A stretch of DNA of 64,000 bases. It comes from CAYRJD01 sp965205925 (GTDB taxonomy: Bacteria > Actinomycetota > Acidimicrobiia > Acidimicrobiales > Poriferisodalaceae). A program made the position numbers and the translations under genes. Position 1 is the stretch's first letter. Every line of letters starts with the position of its first letter. Below, one piece after another: positions 35,627-44,764 of the stretch. The stretch is taken from assembly GCA_965205925.1 (NCBI GenBank), contig OZ242183.1, positions 1,550,001 to 1,614,000 on the forward strand, given 5' to 3'. The notes under the pieces are model-generated. The model had not been told where the DNA came from and ran no database searches. It saw only the letters and a list, made by a program, of their open reading frames with translations.

Positions 35627-38152
35627 TTATTCCAGTAGCTCCGCTCCGGCTAGCTCGGCTATGCGGTCGGTGTCATAGCCCAATAGCTCTGTGAGTACTT
35701 CGTAGCTGTGCTCACCAAAGGTGGGGGCACCATTTGTTATTACAGCAGGTGTGCGTGACAACTGAAACCTTGTCCCCTCCACGAACGTCGTGCCTTGCTT
35801 GGCGTGGGCAACCTCAATGATGTGGTTGCGGTGTTTGGCTTGCGGATCGTTCATTAGCTCAAATGAGTTCTGTACTTGGTGCGCAGCAACTCCCGCTTGT
35901 TGCAGTTGCTCAGCCAAATCAGCAGCTCGAAACTGGCTCACGTAGTTGGCAATTAGTTCGTCTAGCTCGTCATGACGCTCATGGCGCTGTGACATGGTTA
36001 GTTCTGCCAAATCCGCGCGGTCGATCTTGTTAGCCAGAGTGCGCCACTGATCATCGTTGGTGCATGAGATGGCAATCCAATCGCGTCCAGTGTCGCTATT
36101 GGCGTCGTCCGCAACAGGTGATTCGTTGTCTGTAGCAGTCGCGGCGTACACGCCTTGCGGCGCAAACACTGTGTCACGGTTGCCGTTTCTCTCCCACTGA
36201 CGACCGTTCACACTGAAATCAAGTGTGGCTAGTGCAGACAGGTGTAGCGCTGCTTCGGCTTGCGACAGGTCAATATATTGACCCTCACCGGTTTGTCTGC
36301 GGTACTCCATTGCCCCCATTAATGCCGCTATGAGCCAGCGTGGTGACGTGTAATCGGTGTAGGCACCAAACGGTCCAGCCGGAGCGCGATCTGTCCAGCC
36401 CACGGGGTAGAAGAACCCGGAGATAGCGGCGGCCATCGTGCCGAACCCAGCCAGCAGAGCGAGTGGACCTGTTTGTCCCATCAGGCAACTAGAGGTCACA
36501 ATGATCTCGGGCTTACGCTTGCGGATCTCTTCGTAGCTCAGACCCCAGCTGGCCATTGCCTTAGGTGAAAACGACTCCATCACCACGTCGGCCCAGTCGA
36601 TCAAATCCCAGATGACATCAACAGCACCTGGTTTTGACATGTCAAGCGCAAAACCCTTCTTGCCTGCGTTCAGGTTGTTGAATCCGCCTGAAAACTCCGG
36701 GTCGCCAACGTTGTCTCTGAACGGGGTTAGCGAACGAATCGCATCCAGCTTGTTTTCCGACTCAATTCGAATGACGTCTGCTCCGTAGTCCGATAACACG
36801 CGCGAAGCTGCCGGACCTGCCATTGCCCACATGAAATCGAGCACTTTCACCCCAGCTAACGGCGGATCAATCGGTGGATTGATCGGTGGATTGATCGGTG
36901 GGTTAGCTGCGCCGACATCGCCGCGCGCAGGTGAGCGGGCTGGCTCGGCTAACACCTGCTCGGTGTGTTCACCAAGGCGCGGCGGCTGACTGAGCACTCG
37001 CAGAGGTGTCTTTGAAAACTTTGCAAAAGCTCCCGGATATCTCACTTCACCTGAAAATCCATCCGCACTTTCATGGGTAACCATTTCCCAATAACCACGC
37101 TCAGCAAGCTGGGGTGATTCGGCTACCTCAGAAATGCTCCAGACCGGCGTGATCAGTAACCGTCGTTCCATCGCTGCCACCAAAAGCTCTGCCTTAGTTT
37201 TCGTAGCAAAAAAAGCAGTCAGACAGTCTTTGACCCGTTCGTATTCACTGACTGGTTCACGTCCATCAAGCACCATCATCGTGTACTCAACCCAGTCCTT
37301 GTCGCGAGTGGCTTCATCGCAGAAACCCTCTTCGTGCACCCAGTTCATGAGATTTTGCGTAAAGCGGGCGAAGGCATCACCAAACAAAAAAGTGACCGAA
37401 GCGTGTCCGTCCTTGCAGGCCCACATGAGCTGGATATTGACGCCAGCCACCTGAACTCCGCCGGCCGAACGAACGGCTTGCACCGACGAAAGTGGCGAAG
37501 CCAAGGAGTTTGATTGTGACGCTTGCGACATCGACTGTTGGGCAGACATGTCGATGTGCTGACCCAGTCCCGAGCGTGTTTGGCGTTCCCATAGTGCGAA
37601 CAAGGCTGCGCCAGCTGCCTCCGAAGCGACGTTATTAAACGCTTGCGGCACGACACCACCTGCTCGCAGAGGCGCACGATCGGTGTCACCAGTAACGGCC
37701 ATGTTGACCGATGCGGCCTGAATCACCAAGTCGGAATAAGTCCAGTTGGACTTGGGGCCTTCACTCCCAAATGCTGTGATTGACACGTGTATCAGTGCCG
37801 GATTTATTTTTGCTAGTAGGGGGTAATCGAGCCCGAGGGCGGCTGCTTCGCCTGGCTCAAACGACTCGAACAAGATGTCGGCACCGGCCAACAGCTTTTC
37901 CAGCTTTGCGCGCCCTTCGCTTGTGCGGTAGTCCAGCACCACGCTGCGCTTGCCACGGTTGTAAGCCCAGTGGTTTAGTGACCGTTCTGGATTTGCCACA
38001 TCACCAGCAAAAGGCGCTATCTGGCGCGCATTTGAACCTTCTGGCAGTTCAACTGCAATTACATCGGCGCCCATTTGAGCGAGCATGAATGCTGCCAAGT
38101 GTCCGCGCTCGTCGGTGAGATCTATGACTCTGTACTGTTCCAACATTGGCAT
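35627..38152 (-). CDS. Tandem family III CoA-transferase (two CaiB/BaiF domains)
   Basis: 841 residues holding two full CaiB/BaiF domains: 1 to about 410 (YRVIDLTDERGHLAAFMLAQ at the start, catalytic-type Asp in YSDLVIQAASVN) and about 435 to 841 (VKVLDFMWAMAGPAASRVL at the start, Asp in AYTDYTSPRW). The halves are joined by a repeated NPPI linker. Family III enzymes transfer CoA between organic acids through an aspartyl intermediate; many act on carnitine, oxalate, formate or bile acids. These enzymes work as interlocked dimers, so one chain may supply both halves. The substrate is unknown. Confidence 0.9.
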   Translation of the reverse strand: MPMLEQYRVIDLTDERGHLAAFMLAQMGADVIAVELPEGSNARQIAPFAGDVANPERSLNHWAYNRGKRSVVLDYRTSEGRAKLEKLLAGADILFESFEPGEAAALGLDYPLLAKINPALIHVSITAFGSEGPKSNWTYSDLVIQAASVNMAVTGDTDRAPLRAGGVVPQAFNNVASEAAGAALFALWERQTRSGLGQHIDMSAQQSMSQASQSNSLASPLSSVQAVRSAGGVQVAGVNIQLMWACKDGHASVTFLFGDAFARFTQNLMNWVHEEGFCDEATRDKDWVEYTMMVLDGREPVSEYERVKDCLTAFFATKTKAELLVAAMERRLLITPVWSISEVAESPQLAERGYWEMVTHESADGFSGEVRYPGAFAKFSKTPLRVLSQPPRLGEHTEQVLAEPARSPARGDVGAANPPINPPINPPIDPPLAGVKVLDFMWAMAGPAASRVLSDYGADVIRIESENKLDAIRSLTPFRDNVGDPEFSGGFNNLNAGKKGFALDMSKPGAVDVIWDLIDWADVVMESFSPKAMASWGLSYEEIRKRKPEIIVTSSCLMGQTGPLALLAGFGTMAAAISGFFYPVGWTDRAPAGPFGAYTDYTSPRWLIAALMGAMEYRRQTGEGQYIDLSQAEAALHLSALATLDFSVNGRQWERNGNRDTVFAPQGVYAATATDNESPVADDANSDTGRDWIAISCTNDDQWRTLANKIDRADLAELTMSQRHERHDELDELIANYVSQFRAADLAEQLQQAGVAAHQVQNSFELMNDPQAKHRNHIIEVAHAKQGTTFVEGTRFQLSRTPAVITNGAPTFGEHSYEVLTELLGYDTDRIAELAGAELLE
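36864..36899. repeat. Three 12-bp repeats encoding the CoA-transferase linker
   Basis: GGATCAATCGGT and two copies of GGATTGATCGGT stand in tandem; on the coding strand they give the NPPI-type linker between the two domains. The CGGT ending and 12-base period relate them to the repeat family elsewhere, although these units differ at three positions from the closest one (8830 locus). Confidence 0.75.
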
Positions 38153-38182
38153 AGTTTCGCACTTGCGTTGGCCCGTAGCAAA

Positions 38183-38992
38183 ATGAACGCTGTGCCAGAT
38201 AGTTCTTCACCTAACTCGTTGCCTAATACAGCATCACAAGACGTAACGCACAACCTCGTACTGAGAGAAAAACTCAGACGCAATCTTGTGCGTCACGAGG
38301 CACGCGAACACTCCTTGGAGGGGCGCCGTCGAGCTGCGGTCTGTGTAATCGTGCTGGACAGCGACGCAGATCAGCACGGCTCAGATGATCATTTTGACAG
38401 CCTTGACAGCAACGCACGGATTGACTTGTTGTCTGAGGTACCCGGGCTTGACGACCCGGATATACGGTCCACCGTCACCGGGGCGGTGGACGGTACGGCA
38501 GGTGGTTCTGCGGTGCTGCTTACCCGACGCGGTTCTGCGCTCAACAATCATCCCGGCCAGTGGGCGCTGCCTGGTGGGCGCGTTGATCCGGGCGAAACTG
38601 CCGTTGAGGCGGCTATGCGCGAGGCGCACGAAGAAGTCGGGTTGGAGCTGTCTCCCGATCATCTGCTAGGTCGGCTGGACGATTATCCCACTCGTTCGGG
38701 TTATGTAATCACGCCTTTCGTGTTTTGGGTTGATCATGACACTGAGCCCGTAGCAAACGAAGACGAGGTGGCTTCTATCCATCGCATCGCTTTGCGTGAA
38801 CTGAATCGCCCTGACTCGCCTCGTTTCATAAAAATCCCCGAGAGCGACCGCCCGGTGATCCAAATGCCGATCGGCGGTGACCTAATCCACGCGCCGACAG
38901 GTGCTGTGCTCTATCAGTTCAAAGCCGTTGCTTATGACGGACAAGAGATGCGCGTTGATCACTTTGAGCAACCGGTTTTTGCTTGGCGCTAA
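38183..38992 (+). CDS. Nudix hydrolase
   Basis: 269 residues from ATG 38183; the longer frame from 38075 overlaps the divergent CoA-transferase. The Nudix box is GRVDPGETAVEAAMREAHEEVGLEL near residues 131-155, matching GX5EX7REUXEEXGU. The N-terminal RRAAVCVIVLD and WALPGGR are typical. The order of motifs (LTRRGSALNNHPGQWALPGG) resembles CoA-diphosphatase-type Nudix proteins (NudL/YeaB-like), which would suit the CoA-rich context, but substrate is an inference. The starts of this gene and the CoA-transferase are only 30 bases apart, so their promoters must overlap. Confidence 0.85.
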   Translation: MNAVPDSSSPNSLPNTASQDVTHNLVLREKLRRNLVRHEAREHSLEGRRRAAVCVIVLDSDADQHGSDDHFDSLDSNARIDLLSEVPGLDDPDIRSTVTGAVDGTAGGSAVLLTRRGSALNNHPGQWALPGGRVDPGETAVEAAMREAHEEVGLELSPDHLLGRLDDYPTRSGYVITPFVFWVDHDTEPVANEDEVASIHRIALRELNRPDSPRFIKIPESDRPVIQMPIGGDLIHAPTGAVLYQFKAVAYDGQEMRVDHFEQPVFAWR

Positions 38993-39029
38993 CGTTCGGC
39001 CGATTCACATCGGCTGAACCAGAACCCCG

Positions 39030-40406
39030 CTAGCCGATTCGCATCGGCTTAGTGATAGCCGCAGTCAGCACATCGGGATCGTTATTGGTTACCAGTACAT
39101 CATCCTCTATGCGAATGCCACCAAAGCCGCGCAACTCATCGACACGTCCCCACGCAACCTCATTTGCAAACCGTGCTCGCAAATCACTGTTACCCAGTAA
39201 TGCTTCAATGAAGTACACACCTGGCTCCACGCTGGTAACCATCCCTGCCTCCAGCGCACGATCGGTACGCAGGTAGCGCAGTTGCGGGTGTTGCGCTTGC
39301 TCATGACCGCTGAGATAGCCGCCGGCATCATGCACTGCCAAACCGATCAGATGCCCCAACCCATGCGGAAAAAACAACGCCACTGCGCCACTGCTCACCA
39401 GTTCGCTCGGTTCGCCCTGCAGCAAGCCGAACTCCACCAGCCCCGCACCGATCGTGTTTGCAGCCGCCAGATGAACCTCTCGCCACTCAACACCTGGGCG
39501 GCAACGATCAATCGCTAGCTCTTGGGCTTGCAGTACCAGTCGCCATAAGAATTCCTGATCGGCGGTCGGTTCGGCACCGACCACCATCGTGCGTGTTACA
39601 TCGCTCGCATAGCCGCCAACCTGCGCGCCAGCGTCTATCAGCAGTAGGTCGCCCGAGCTAATCGTGGCAGTAACCGGCTGCAGTGCCTCGGTTGCGCTGG
39701 GCACATAATGCAAGAACGCGCTGTTTGTGCCAGCTGCAATGATGCTGTCGTAGGCCACACGAGCTGCTCCAGCGCTAAAAAATTCGGCTTCCATGCCGAT
39801 CTGTACTTCGCGTTCGGTCATGCCTGCCGAGGCATTTTCGTATACCCAGTTGAACCCTCGCAACGAACAAGTCGCAGCCTGGCGCAAATCGGCAACAGCG
39901 AACTCGTCTTTGTAGAGGCGGTCTTTGACTATGGCCGCTGACAGCTCGATAACACGCCGTTTGTTTGCATCGGTTGTTGACTGCTCTAACAATTTTCCCG
40001 CCAAAGCGGCTGGTAACGCTGCGGTAAGAGTCTCGTCAAGCGGAGCACCAAGAACCATGATGTCGCTTGTGTCGCTTGCACGTTCTTCTAGCCAGCCAGC
40101 CAGTTGGCTAAGTGGCAGGCCTAACTGTTCGGGTGGCTGCTCCCACACCATTTCTTCAGCGGTAGGTCGATACCCGAATAGCTGCCAGGTACCAGGGCTA
40201 TAGGCCAACAACATTCGTGGCGTGCCGCAACCGGTCAAATGAACAAAATCCGGGTGAGGAAAAAACGGGTGCATTAAATCAGTGCCAGGAGCAGGCACCT
40301 GTGCACCGGCATAAACCAGCACTAGACCCACTGAATCTGCCGCGTCTAGCTGAGCCCAACTCTGCGCCACTCGTTGCTTGCGACGCTGGAAATGCTGCTG
40401 GGTCAC
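39030..40406 (-). CDS. M24B metallopeptidase (Xaa-Pro aminopeptidase-like)
   Basis: 458 residues. The N-terminal domain has the aminopeptidase P pattern (FFPHPDFVHLTGCG). The pita-bread catalytic domain carries the metal ligands in LLIDAGAQVGGYASDVTRTM (two Asp), FFPHGLGHLIGLAVHDAGG (His), TSVEPGVYF (Glu) and GIRIEDDVLV (Glu). The family removes N-terminal residues before proline or acts on related dipeptides. It is convergent with the Nudix gene and divergent from the ROK kinase. Confidence 0.9.
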   Translation of the reverse strand: MTQQHFQRRKQRVAQSWAQLDAADSVGLVLVYAGAQVPAPGTDLMHPFFPHPDFVHLTGCGTPRMLLAYSPGTWQLFGYRPTAEEMVWEQPPEQLGLPLSQLAGWLEERASDTSDIMVLGAPLDETLTAALPAALAGKLLEQSTTDANKRRVIELSAAIVKDRLYKDEFAVADLRQAATCSLRGFNWVYENASAGMTEREVQIGMEAEFFSAGAARVAYDSIIAAGTNSAFLHYVPSATEALQPVTATISSGDLLLIDAGAQVGGYASDVTRTMVVGAEPTADQEFLWRLVLQAQELAIDRCRPGVEWREVHLAAANTIGAGLVEFGLLQGEPSELVSSGAVALFFPHGLGHLIGLAVHDAGGYLSGHEQAQHPQLRYLRTDRALEAGMVTSVEPGVYFIEALLGNSDLRARFANEVAWGRVDELRGFGGIRIEDDVLVTNNDPDVLTAAITKPMRIG

Positions 40407-40473
40407 CGTTTGTAAGTTAGCTAATGCTGCTCGTTCTGAAGTTGACCGGAAGCTGAATCACGCAATTCACTCC

Positions 40474-40493
40474 TAGGTTCGCTTAGGTTCGCT
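40474..40493. repeat. Two 10-bp direct repeats in the divergent M24/ROK spacer
   Basis: TAGGTTCGCT occurs twice in tandem in the 150-base spacer between the divergent peptidase and kinase genes. It could be a regulator site with one-turn spacing, but nothing else supports that. The rest of the spacer shows no clear promoter boxes. Confidence 0.4.
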
Positions 40494-40556
40494 ATCAGCA
40501 CCTAGCGTCGGAAACAGCAAAACTGCTAAGTAATGCTGCTAACAACATAAAAACTA

Positions 40557-41567
40557 ATGCATAAAAAACTTTTCGCTGGCTTCGATGTCGGCGGCACGAA
40601 GGCACTAGGTGTCGTAGTTGCCGATCCTGGCGACTCTTCGTCGTCCGACACCACCGCACCTAGCTACGAAGTTGTAGCCAGCGCACGGGATTCCAGCGCG
40701 GGCGATGGCATGGCGCTCACAAAAACCTTGGCAAACCTCTGTAAAGAACTCGTTAGCCAAACCGGAGACGTCCAGTTCGAGACCATCGGCCTGGCGGTGG
40801 CCGGATTGGCAGATCGCACCGGCATCGTCCACTACTCCCCCAACTTGGCCGACATCGTTGAGTTTGCATTAACGCAATCATTGACCGAAGAGATTGCAAG
40901 CCGCTTCGGTTATCAGCCAGCGATCAGTCTTGACAACGACGCCAACGCTGGTGCTTGGGCCGAAGCGCATCTGGGCGCAGGTCGCGGTAGTGACAACTTT
41001 GTTTTTGTGACCCTGGGCACGGGAATCGGCACAGGTTTTATCTTGGACGGACGTCTAATACTCGGCGCTAATGGATTCGCAGGCGAGAGTGGGCACATGG
41101 TCGTTGATGCCAGCGGTCCTGCTCACATCACCGGCGTGCAAGGCCCATGGGAGTACTTCGCATCTGGCATGGCCTTAAGGCGGATGGGTAGAGAGGCAGC
41201 CACAGCAGGGCTCTTTGATGCAGGCCTCGAGCTTGCAGGTAGCGCTGAAGAAGTAACCAGCCACCACGTACACCAAGCAGTAGAGGCGAACGACGTTCAG
41301 GCACTAGAGATCCTTGATAGCTATAGCGCGCAGGTTGCGCTAGGCATCTCAAACCTCGTGATGATCATGGATCCGCAACGGATCGTCATCGGTGGCGGCG
41401 TTGCCGACATAGGTGAGCCCCTGCGATCGCGAGTCGAAAACCATCTATCAGAGACCATCCTTGGAGCTTCCTACCGACCGATACCTGAAGTAGTGCTAGC
41501 TGAGCTAGGGGTGGAGGCCATCGCAATCGGCGCTGCGATCATGGCGAACAATCTGCTCGACACCTGA
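40557..41567 (+). CDS. ROK-family sugar kinase, zinc site missing
   Basis: 336 residues. The phosphate-1 motif FAGFDVGGTKALG begins the protein, followed by DNDANAGAWAE (catalytic Asp near residue 123), FVTLGTGIGTGFI and GESGHMV. Family glucokinases carry a CxCGxxGC zinc motif right after; here the same stretch reads HITGVQGPWE, with all three cysteines replaced. The C-terminal RIVIGGGVAD is typical. The likely role is a glucokinase or N-acyl-hexosamine kinase in the cytosol, but the sugar is uncertain. It may be co-transcribed with alkB, 19 bases downstream. Confidence 0.85.
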   Translation: MHKKLFAGFDVGGTKALGVVVADPGDSSSSDTTAPSYEVVASARDSSAGDGMALTKTLANLCKELVSQTGDVQFETIGLAVAGLADRTGIVHYSPNLADIVEFALTQSLTEEIASRFGYQPAISLDNDANAGAWAEAHLGAGRGSDNFVFVTLGTGIGTGFILDGRLILGANGFAGESGHMVVDASGPAHITGVQGPWEYFASGMALRRMGREAATAGLFDAGLELAGSAEEVTSHHVHQAVEANDVQALEILDSYSAQVALGISNLVMIMDPQRIVIGGGVADIGEPLRSRVENHLSETILGASYRPIPEVVLAELGVEAIAIGAAIMANNLLDT

Positions 41568-41586
41568 AAATCACGTAAGCCAACTA

Positions 41587-42267
41587 GTGGTCGCTCACGC
41601 AACTCGACAACTACATCTCAACGGCGCCGACATTGTGCTGCGTCGGGGCTATCTGAGCTCGGACGTAGCCGACTCCCATCTGGTCGGACTTGATTTCGAA
41701 ACCGACTGGAAACAAGACCAGATCTTGATGTATCAGAAAGTTCTCGATGTGCCGCGACTATCGGCTTGGTATGGAGATCGGCCATACACATACTCCGGCA
41801 ACAAGATGAACCCGCGCCCTTTCACCGACCGATTGCTTGAGCTCAAAGCGCTGATTGAGCAGCTGTCTGGGCAACTGTTTGGACAAGCCGGTGCCAGATT
41901 CAACACCGTTTTGCTGAACAAATATCGCAATGAGTTTGACGGAGTTGCTTGGCATTGCGACGACGAACCGGAACTGGGCACGAATCCCATCATTGGGTCG
42001 ATCAGCTTGGGTGCTACCCGGCGCTTCCAGCTAAGGCGTCGTTACCAGCCAGGTGAAACCCCCTCACAAATCGTGAACATCGACTTACGCCATGGTGATG
42101 TGTTGATAATGAGCGGCGACACTCAACGTAACTGGATGCACCAAGTTCCCAAAAAGATCAGACCGAAATCACAGCACACCGAGCAAACGACGCTGCAATC
42201 ACTGCGCGATGAGCAAAACATCCGGATAAACCTCACATTTCGAACGATTAAGAAGTACCCGGATTAG
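41587..42267 (+). CDS. alkB: AlkB-like 2-oxoglutarate/Fe(II) DNA or RNA demethylase
   Basis: 226 residues. The iron ligands are His123 and Asp125 (WHCDDE) and His185 (WMHQVPK); 2-oxoglutarate is bound by Arg213 and Arg219 in RINLTFR. The PIIGSISLGATRRFQLRRR and NTVLLNKYRN segments place it near the ALKBH2/3-type branch, which removes methyl groups from 1-methyladenine and 3-methylcytosine. A basic linker near 190-200 may contact nucleic acid. The GTG start has only a weak upstream ribosome site. It ends 51 bases before the tRNA-Val gene on the other strand. Confidence 0.9.
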   Translation: MVAHATRQLHLNGADIVLRRGYLSSDVADSHLVGLDFETDWKQDQILMYQKVLDVPRLSAWYGDRPYTYSGNKMNPRPFTDRLLELKALIEQLSGQLFGQAGARFNTVLLNKYRNEFDGVAWHCDDEPELGTNPIIGSISLGATRRFQLRRRYQPGETPSQIVNIDLRHGDVLIMSGDTQRNWMHQVPKKIRPKSQHTEQTTLQSLRDEQNIRINLTFRTIKKYPD

Positions 42268-42318
42268 CACCTCCGGCACTTCATAGTCCGCGCTGACTGC
42301 TTTCAATGATCTGCTGAG

Positions 42319-42393
42319 TGGGCGATACTGGATTCGAACCAGTGACCTCTGCCGTGTGAAGGCAGCGCTCTAACCGAACTGAGCCAATCGCCC
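42319..42393 (-). tRNA. tRNA-Val (anticodon CAC)
   Basis: The reverse complement folds as a cloverleaf: acceptor GGGCGAT/ATCGCCC, D-arm GCTC/GAGC, anticodon stem CTGCC/GGCAG with loop TTCACAC (anticodon CAC, reads GUG), T-arm ACTGG/CCAGT with TTCGAAT. The discriminator is A. CCA is not encoded (the genome reads ACT), so it must be added after transcription. Confidence 0.97.
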
Positions 42394-42421
42394 TATCTGC
42401 GCTGAGGCTAGCGTTAGAGCC

Positions 42422-44014
42422 ATGGGAGCTTTATCACAAAAAAACCAAACGACCACAGAAACCGGCCGTCTCGCATACACAACACCTTCGTTCGATTGGA
42501 TAGCGCATCACGCGTTGGTTAGACCAGATAAGCCCGCGGCTGTTGACCTTCATACCAACCGCAGTTTTACCTATGCCGAAATGAACGAGCGCACCAGCCG
42601 TCTCGCCACCGCTCTTAGGGAAGAGTTCAGCATCAGTCGCGGCGACCGTGTTGCGGTGCTGGCTGAAAACAACACCAACTTCTTTGAGATGCAGTTCGCT
42701 TGCTGGAAGCTGGGAGCGATTTTCGTACCTCTGAACTGGCGGCTCACTTTGCCAGAGCTGGAGTACATAGTGGGAGACGCAACGCCAGACGTCATTATTC
42801 ACGATGACCCGTTCTTAGAAAACGCCACCAAAATCGCCGAGATCTGTGACATTAGACACAGAGCAACCTGGGGTGAATCCGGTGCGGGCGAGCACGCGGC
42901 TACCTACGAAGACCTGATCGCTGCCCACGCCCCTATGCAAGGAGCGGAGCCATGCACACATGACGAAGTTCTCACGATCTTGTACACCTCCGGCACCACC
43001 GGCAATCCCAAAGGGGCGATCATCACTCAAGGCATGGCAGCGTGGAATGCCATCAACTGTGTGGAGTTTTATGGCATCTGCGAAAGCATGGTGAACCTGG
43101 CGTTCTTGCCGCTCTTTCATACGGGTGGGCTGAACGTGTTTGCCAATCCGGCTTTCCACTTCGGTGGCACCAACCTGGTTATGAACACCTTTGATCCGGC
43201 CGAAGCGTTGAGATTGTTATCCGATCCAGAAACGGGAATAACGCACACCATCGGTGTGCCAGCCAACTGGCTGTTTATGAGCCAGGTACCAGCCTTCAAG
43301 GATTCTTCGTTTCCGACGATGGTCGCACCTGCGGTTGGCGGTTCACCTACACCGCTGCCATTGATTGAGGCTTGGGCGGAGCGCGGCATGCCGTTGCAGC
43401 AGGCGTACGGCATGACCGAAACCAGTCCGTTAGTGCTAGCTCTTCCAGCTGATAAATGCACCGAAAAGATCGGCTCGGCTGGGCTTCCGGCCTTACACAA
43501 CGAGGTTCGCATAGTCACCGAAGACGGCAGAGAAGCTGAAGTCGGTGAAAACGGTGAGCTGTGGTGCCGCGGCCCCAACATCACTCCTGGTTACTGGAAT
43601 CATCCCGAGGCCACCGCCGAAGCGTTTAGCGACGGCTGGCTAAAGACCGGTGATGCCGCTCGCAGGGATGAAGACGGCTTTTACTACATCGTTGACCGTT
43701 GGAAAGACATGTACATCTCTGGTGGCGAAAACGTGTACCCCGCAGAAGTGGAGAGCGTTATCTATCAGCTAGCTCAGATAGGTGAGGTGTCGGTCATAGG
43801 CGTGCCGGACGAAAAATGGGTTGAGGTTGGGCGTGCCATCGTCGTGCTAAAGGAGGGTGAAACATTGGTCGATACTGAAATAATCAATCACTGCAGGCAA
43901 AATTTGGCTCGTTACAAGGTGCCACAATCGGTGGTGTTCATCGACGAGATTCCTCATAACGCCACTGGCAAGGTGCTGAAGCGAGAGCTGCGCGATCTCT
44001 ACGGTGCTGCGTAG
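42422..44014 (+). CDS. Acyl-CoA synthetase (AMP-forming, FadD-like)
   Basis: 530 residues. The AMP-binding P-loop ILYTSGTTGNPKGAI is near residue 187, YGMTETSPL near 327, GWLKTGDAA near 415, and the C-terminal lysine is in NATGKVLKREL. The enzyme activates a fatty or aromatic acid to its CoA thioester through an acyl-adenylate. Length and motifs fit long-chain or cyclohexane-carboxylate-type ligases; chain length cannot be read. It starts 28 bases beyond the tRNA and is convergent with the J-domain gene (4-base gap). Confidence 0.92.
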   Translation: MGALSQKNQTTTETGRLAYTTPSFDWIAHHALVRPDKPAAVDLHTNRSFTYAEMNERTSRLATALREEFSISRGDRVAVLAENNTNFFEMQFACWKLGAIFVPLNWRLTLPELEYIVGDATPDVIIHDDPFLENATKIAEICDIRHRATWGESGAGEHAATYEDLIAAHAPMQGAEPCTHDEVLTILYTSGTTGNPKGAIITQGMAAWNAINCVEFYGICESMVNLAFLPLFHTGGLNVFANPAFHFGGTNLVMNTFDPAEALRLLSDPETGITHTIGVPANWLFMSQVPAFKDSSFPTMVAPAVGGSPTPLPLIEAWAERGMPLQQAYGMTETSPLVLALPADKCTEKIGSAGLPALHNEVRIVTEDGREAEVGENGELWCRGPNITPGYWNHPEATAEAFSDGWLKTGDAARRDEDGFYYIVDRWKDMYISGGENVYPAEVESVIYQLAQIGEVSVIGVPDEKWVEVGRAIVVLKEGETLVDTEIINHCRQNLARYKVPQSVVFIDEIPHNATGKVLKRELRDLYGAA

Positions 44015-44018
44015 TTAG

Positions 44019-44696
44019 CTATTGCTCGCTAACTAGGCAAAGTCGGCGATTGGCGGCCACTTCGTAGGGCACTGCTGCCGGATTGCTGCAAGTCACATCT
44101 GGTGACAGCGCCACGATCTCATCAAGCATGCCGTCGTTTAGTAACGCGCACGGCACGTAGCGGACATTTCCGTCGTTGAGTATGCGAACGCATGTGGGAA
44201 CACTGGGGTCAGGTACCTGCTGCTCACGTATCGCACGGTCGTTGGAGATGAATGCTGTAACGATGAGAATTATCACTATGACTGCTGCTAACAAAAACCA
44301 CGGCAACACGCGAACAATCAACACTGCGATCTTGCTTCGCAGAACAAACATCGGTTCTTCGAGCGAGCTATCTGCTGAAGAGCCGTCCCCAAACTGGTCT
44401 GGATCAAACGACTCGGGTGCCGAAGCTGGCAACTGTTGGTCTGTTGGTTGCTGACTAGTTCGCAAGGTGCGGTCGTAGTCGCAGCGCAGCTGCGCGTCAC
44501 TCAGCACTCGCCAAGCCTCATTCACCGCCAGCATCATTGACTCGGCCTGGCTGGCTTCGGCAACGCTAGCTTCACCAGATTCTTGGTTTCGTTGGTCTGG
44601 ATGCCAACGTCGCGCCGCACGAATCCACGCCCGCCGGATGTCCTCCACCTCAGCGTCAGGCCGTACGCCTAGGACTGCGTAATGGTGGTCGGGCAT
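44019..44696 (-). CDS. Membrane-anchored J-domain protein
   Basis: About 225 residues from ATG 44694-44696 (an in-frame TTG at 44742-44744 would add 16). The J-domain is at residues 3 to about 75, with YAVLGVRPDAEVEDIRRAW and the HPD motif in RRWHPDQRN. A hydrophilic linker precedes a transmembrane helix near 135-158 (FLLAAVIVIILIVTAF); a C-terminal region of about 65 residues with several cysteines would be outside. No G/F or zinc domains are present, so this is a class III J-protein that recruits DnaK to the membrane (inference). Confidence 0.85.
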   Translation of the reverse strand: MPDHHYAVLGVRPDAEVEDIRRAWIRAARRWHPDQRNQESGEASVAEASQAESMMLAVNEAWRVLSDAQLRCDYDRTLRTSQQPTDQQLPASAPESFDPDQFGDGSSADSSLEEPMFVLRSKIAVLIVRVLPWFLLAAVIVIILIVTAFISNDRAIREQQVPDPSVPTCVRILNDGNVRYVPCALLNDGMLDEIVALSPDVTCSNPAAVPYEVAANRRLCLVSEQ

Positions 44697-44764
44697 ACCC
44701 CAGTCTGGCCTTAGTTCGGCGCTTTGACTAGATCGTCTAATCAAAATGTGCTAATCAGGCTCTC

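Noticed and set aside
42815..43584. Minus-strand frames inside the acyl-CoA synthetase gene
   Set aside because: They are antisense shadows of a gene with all AMP-ligase motifs in the plus frame.
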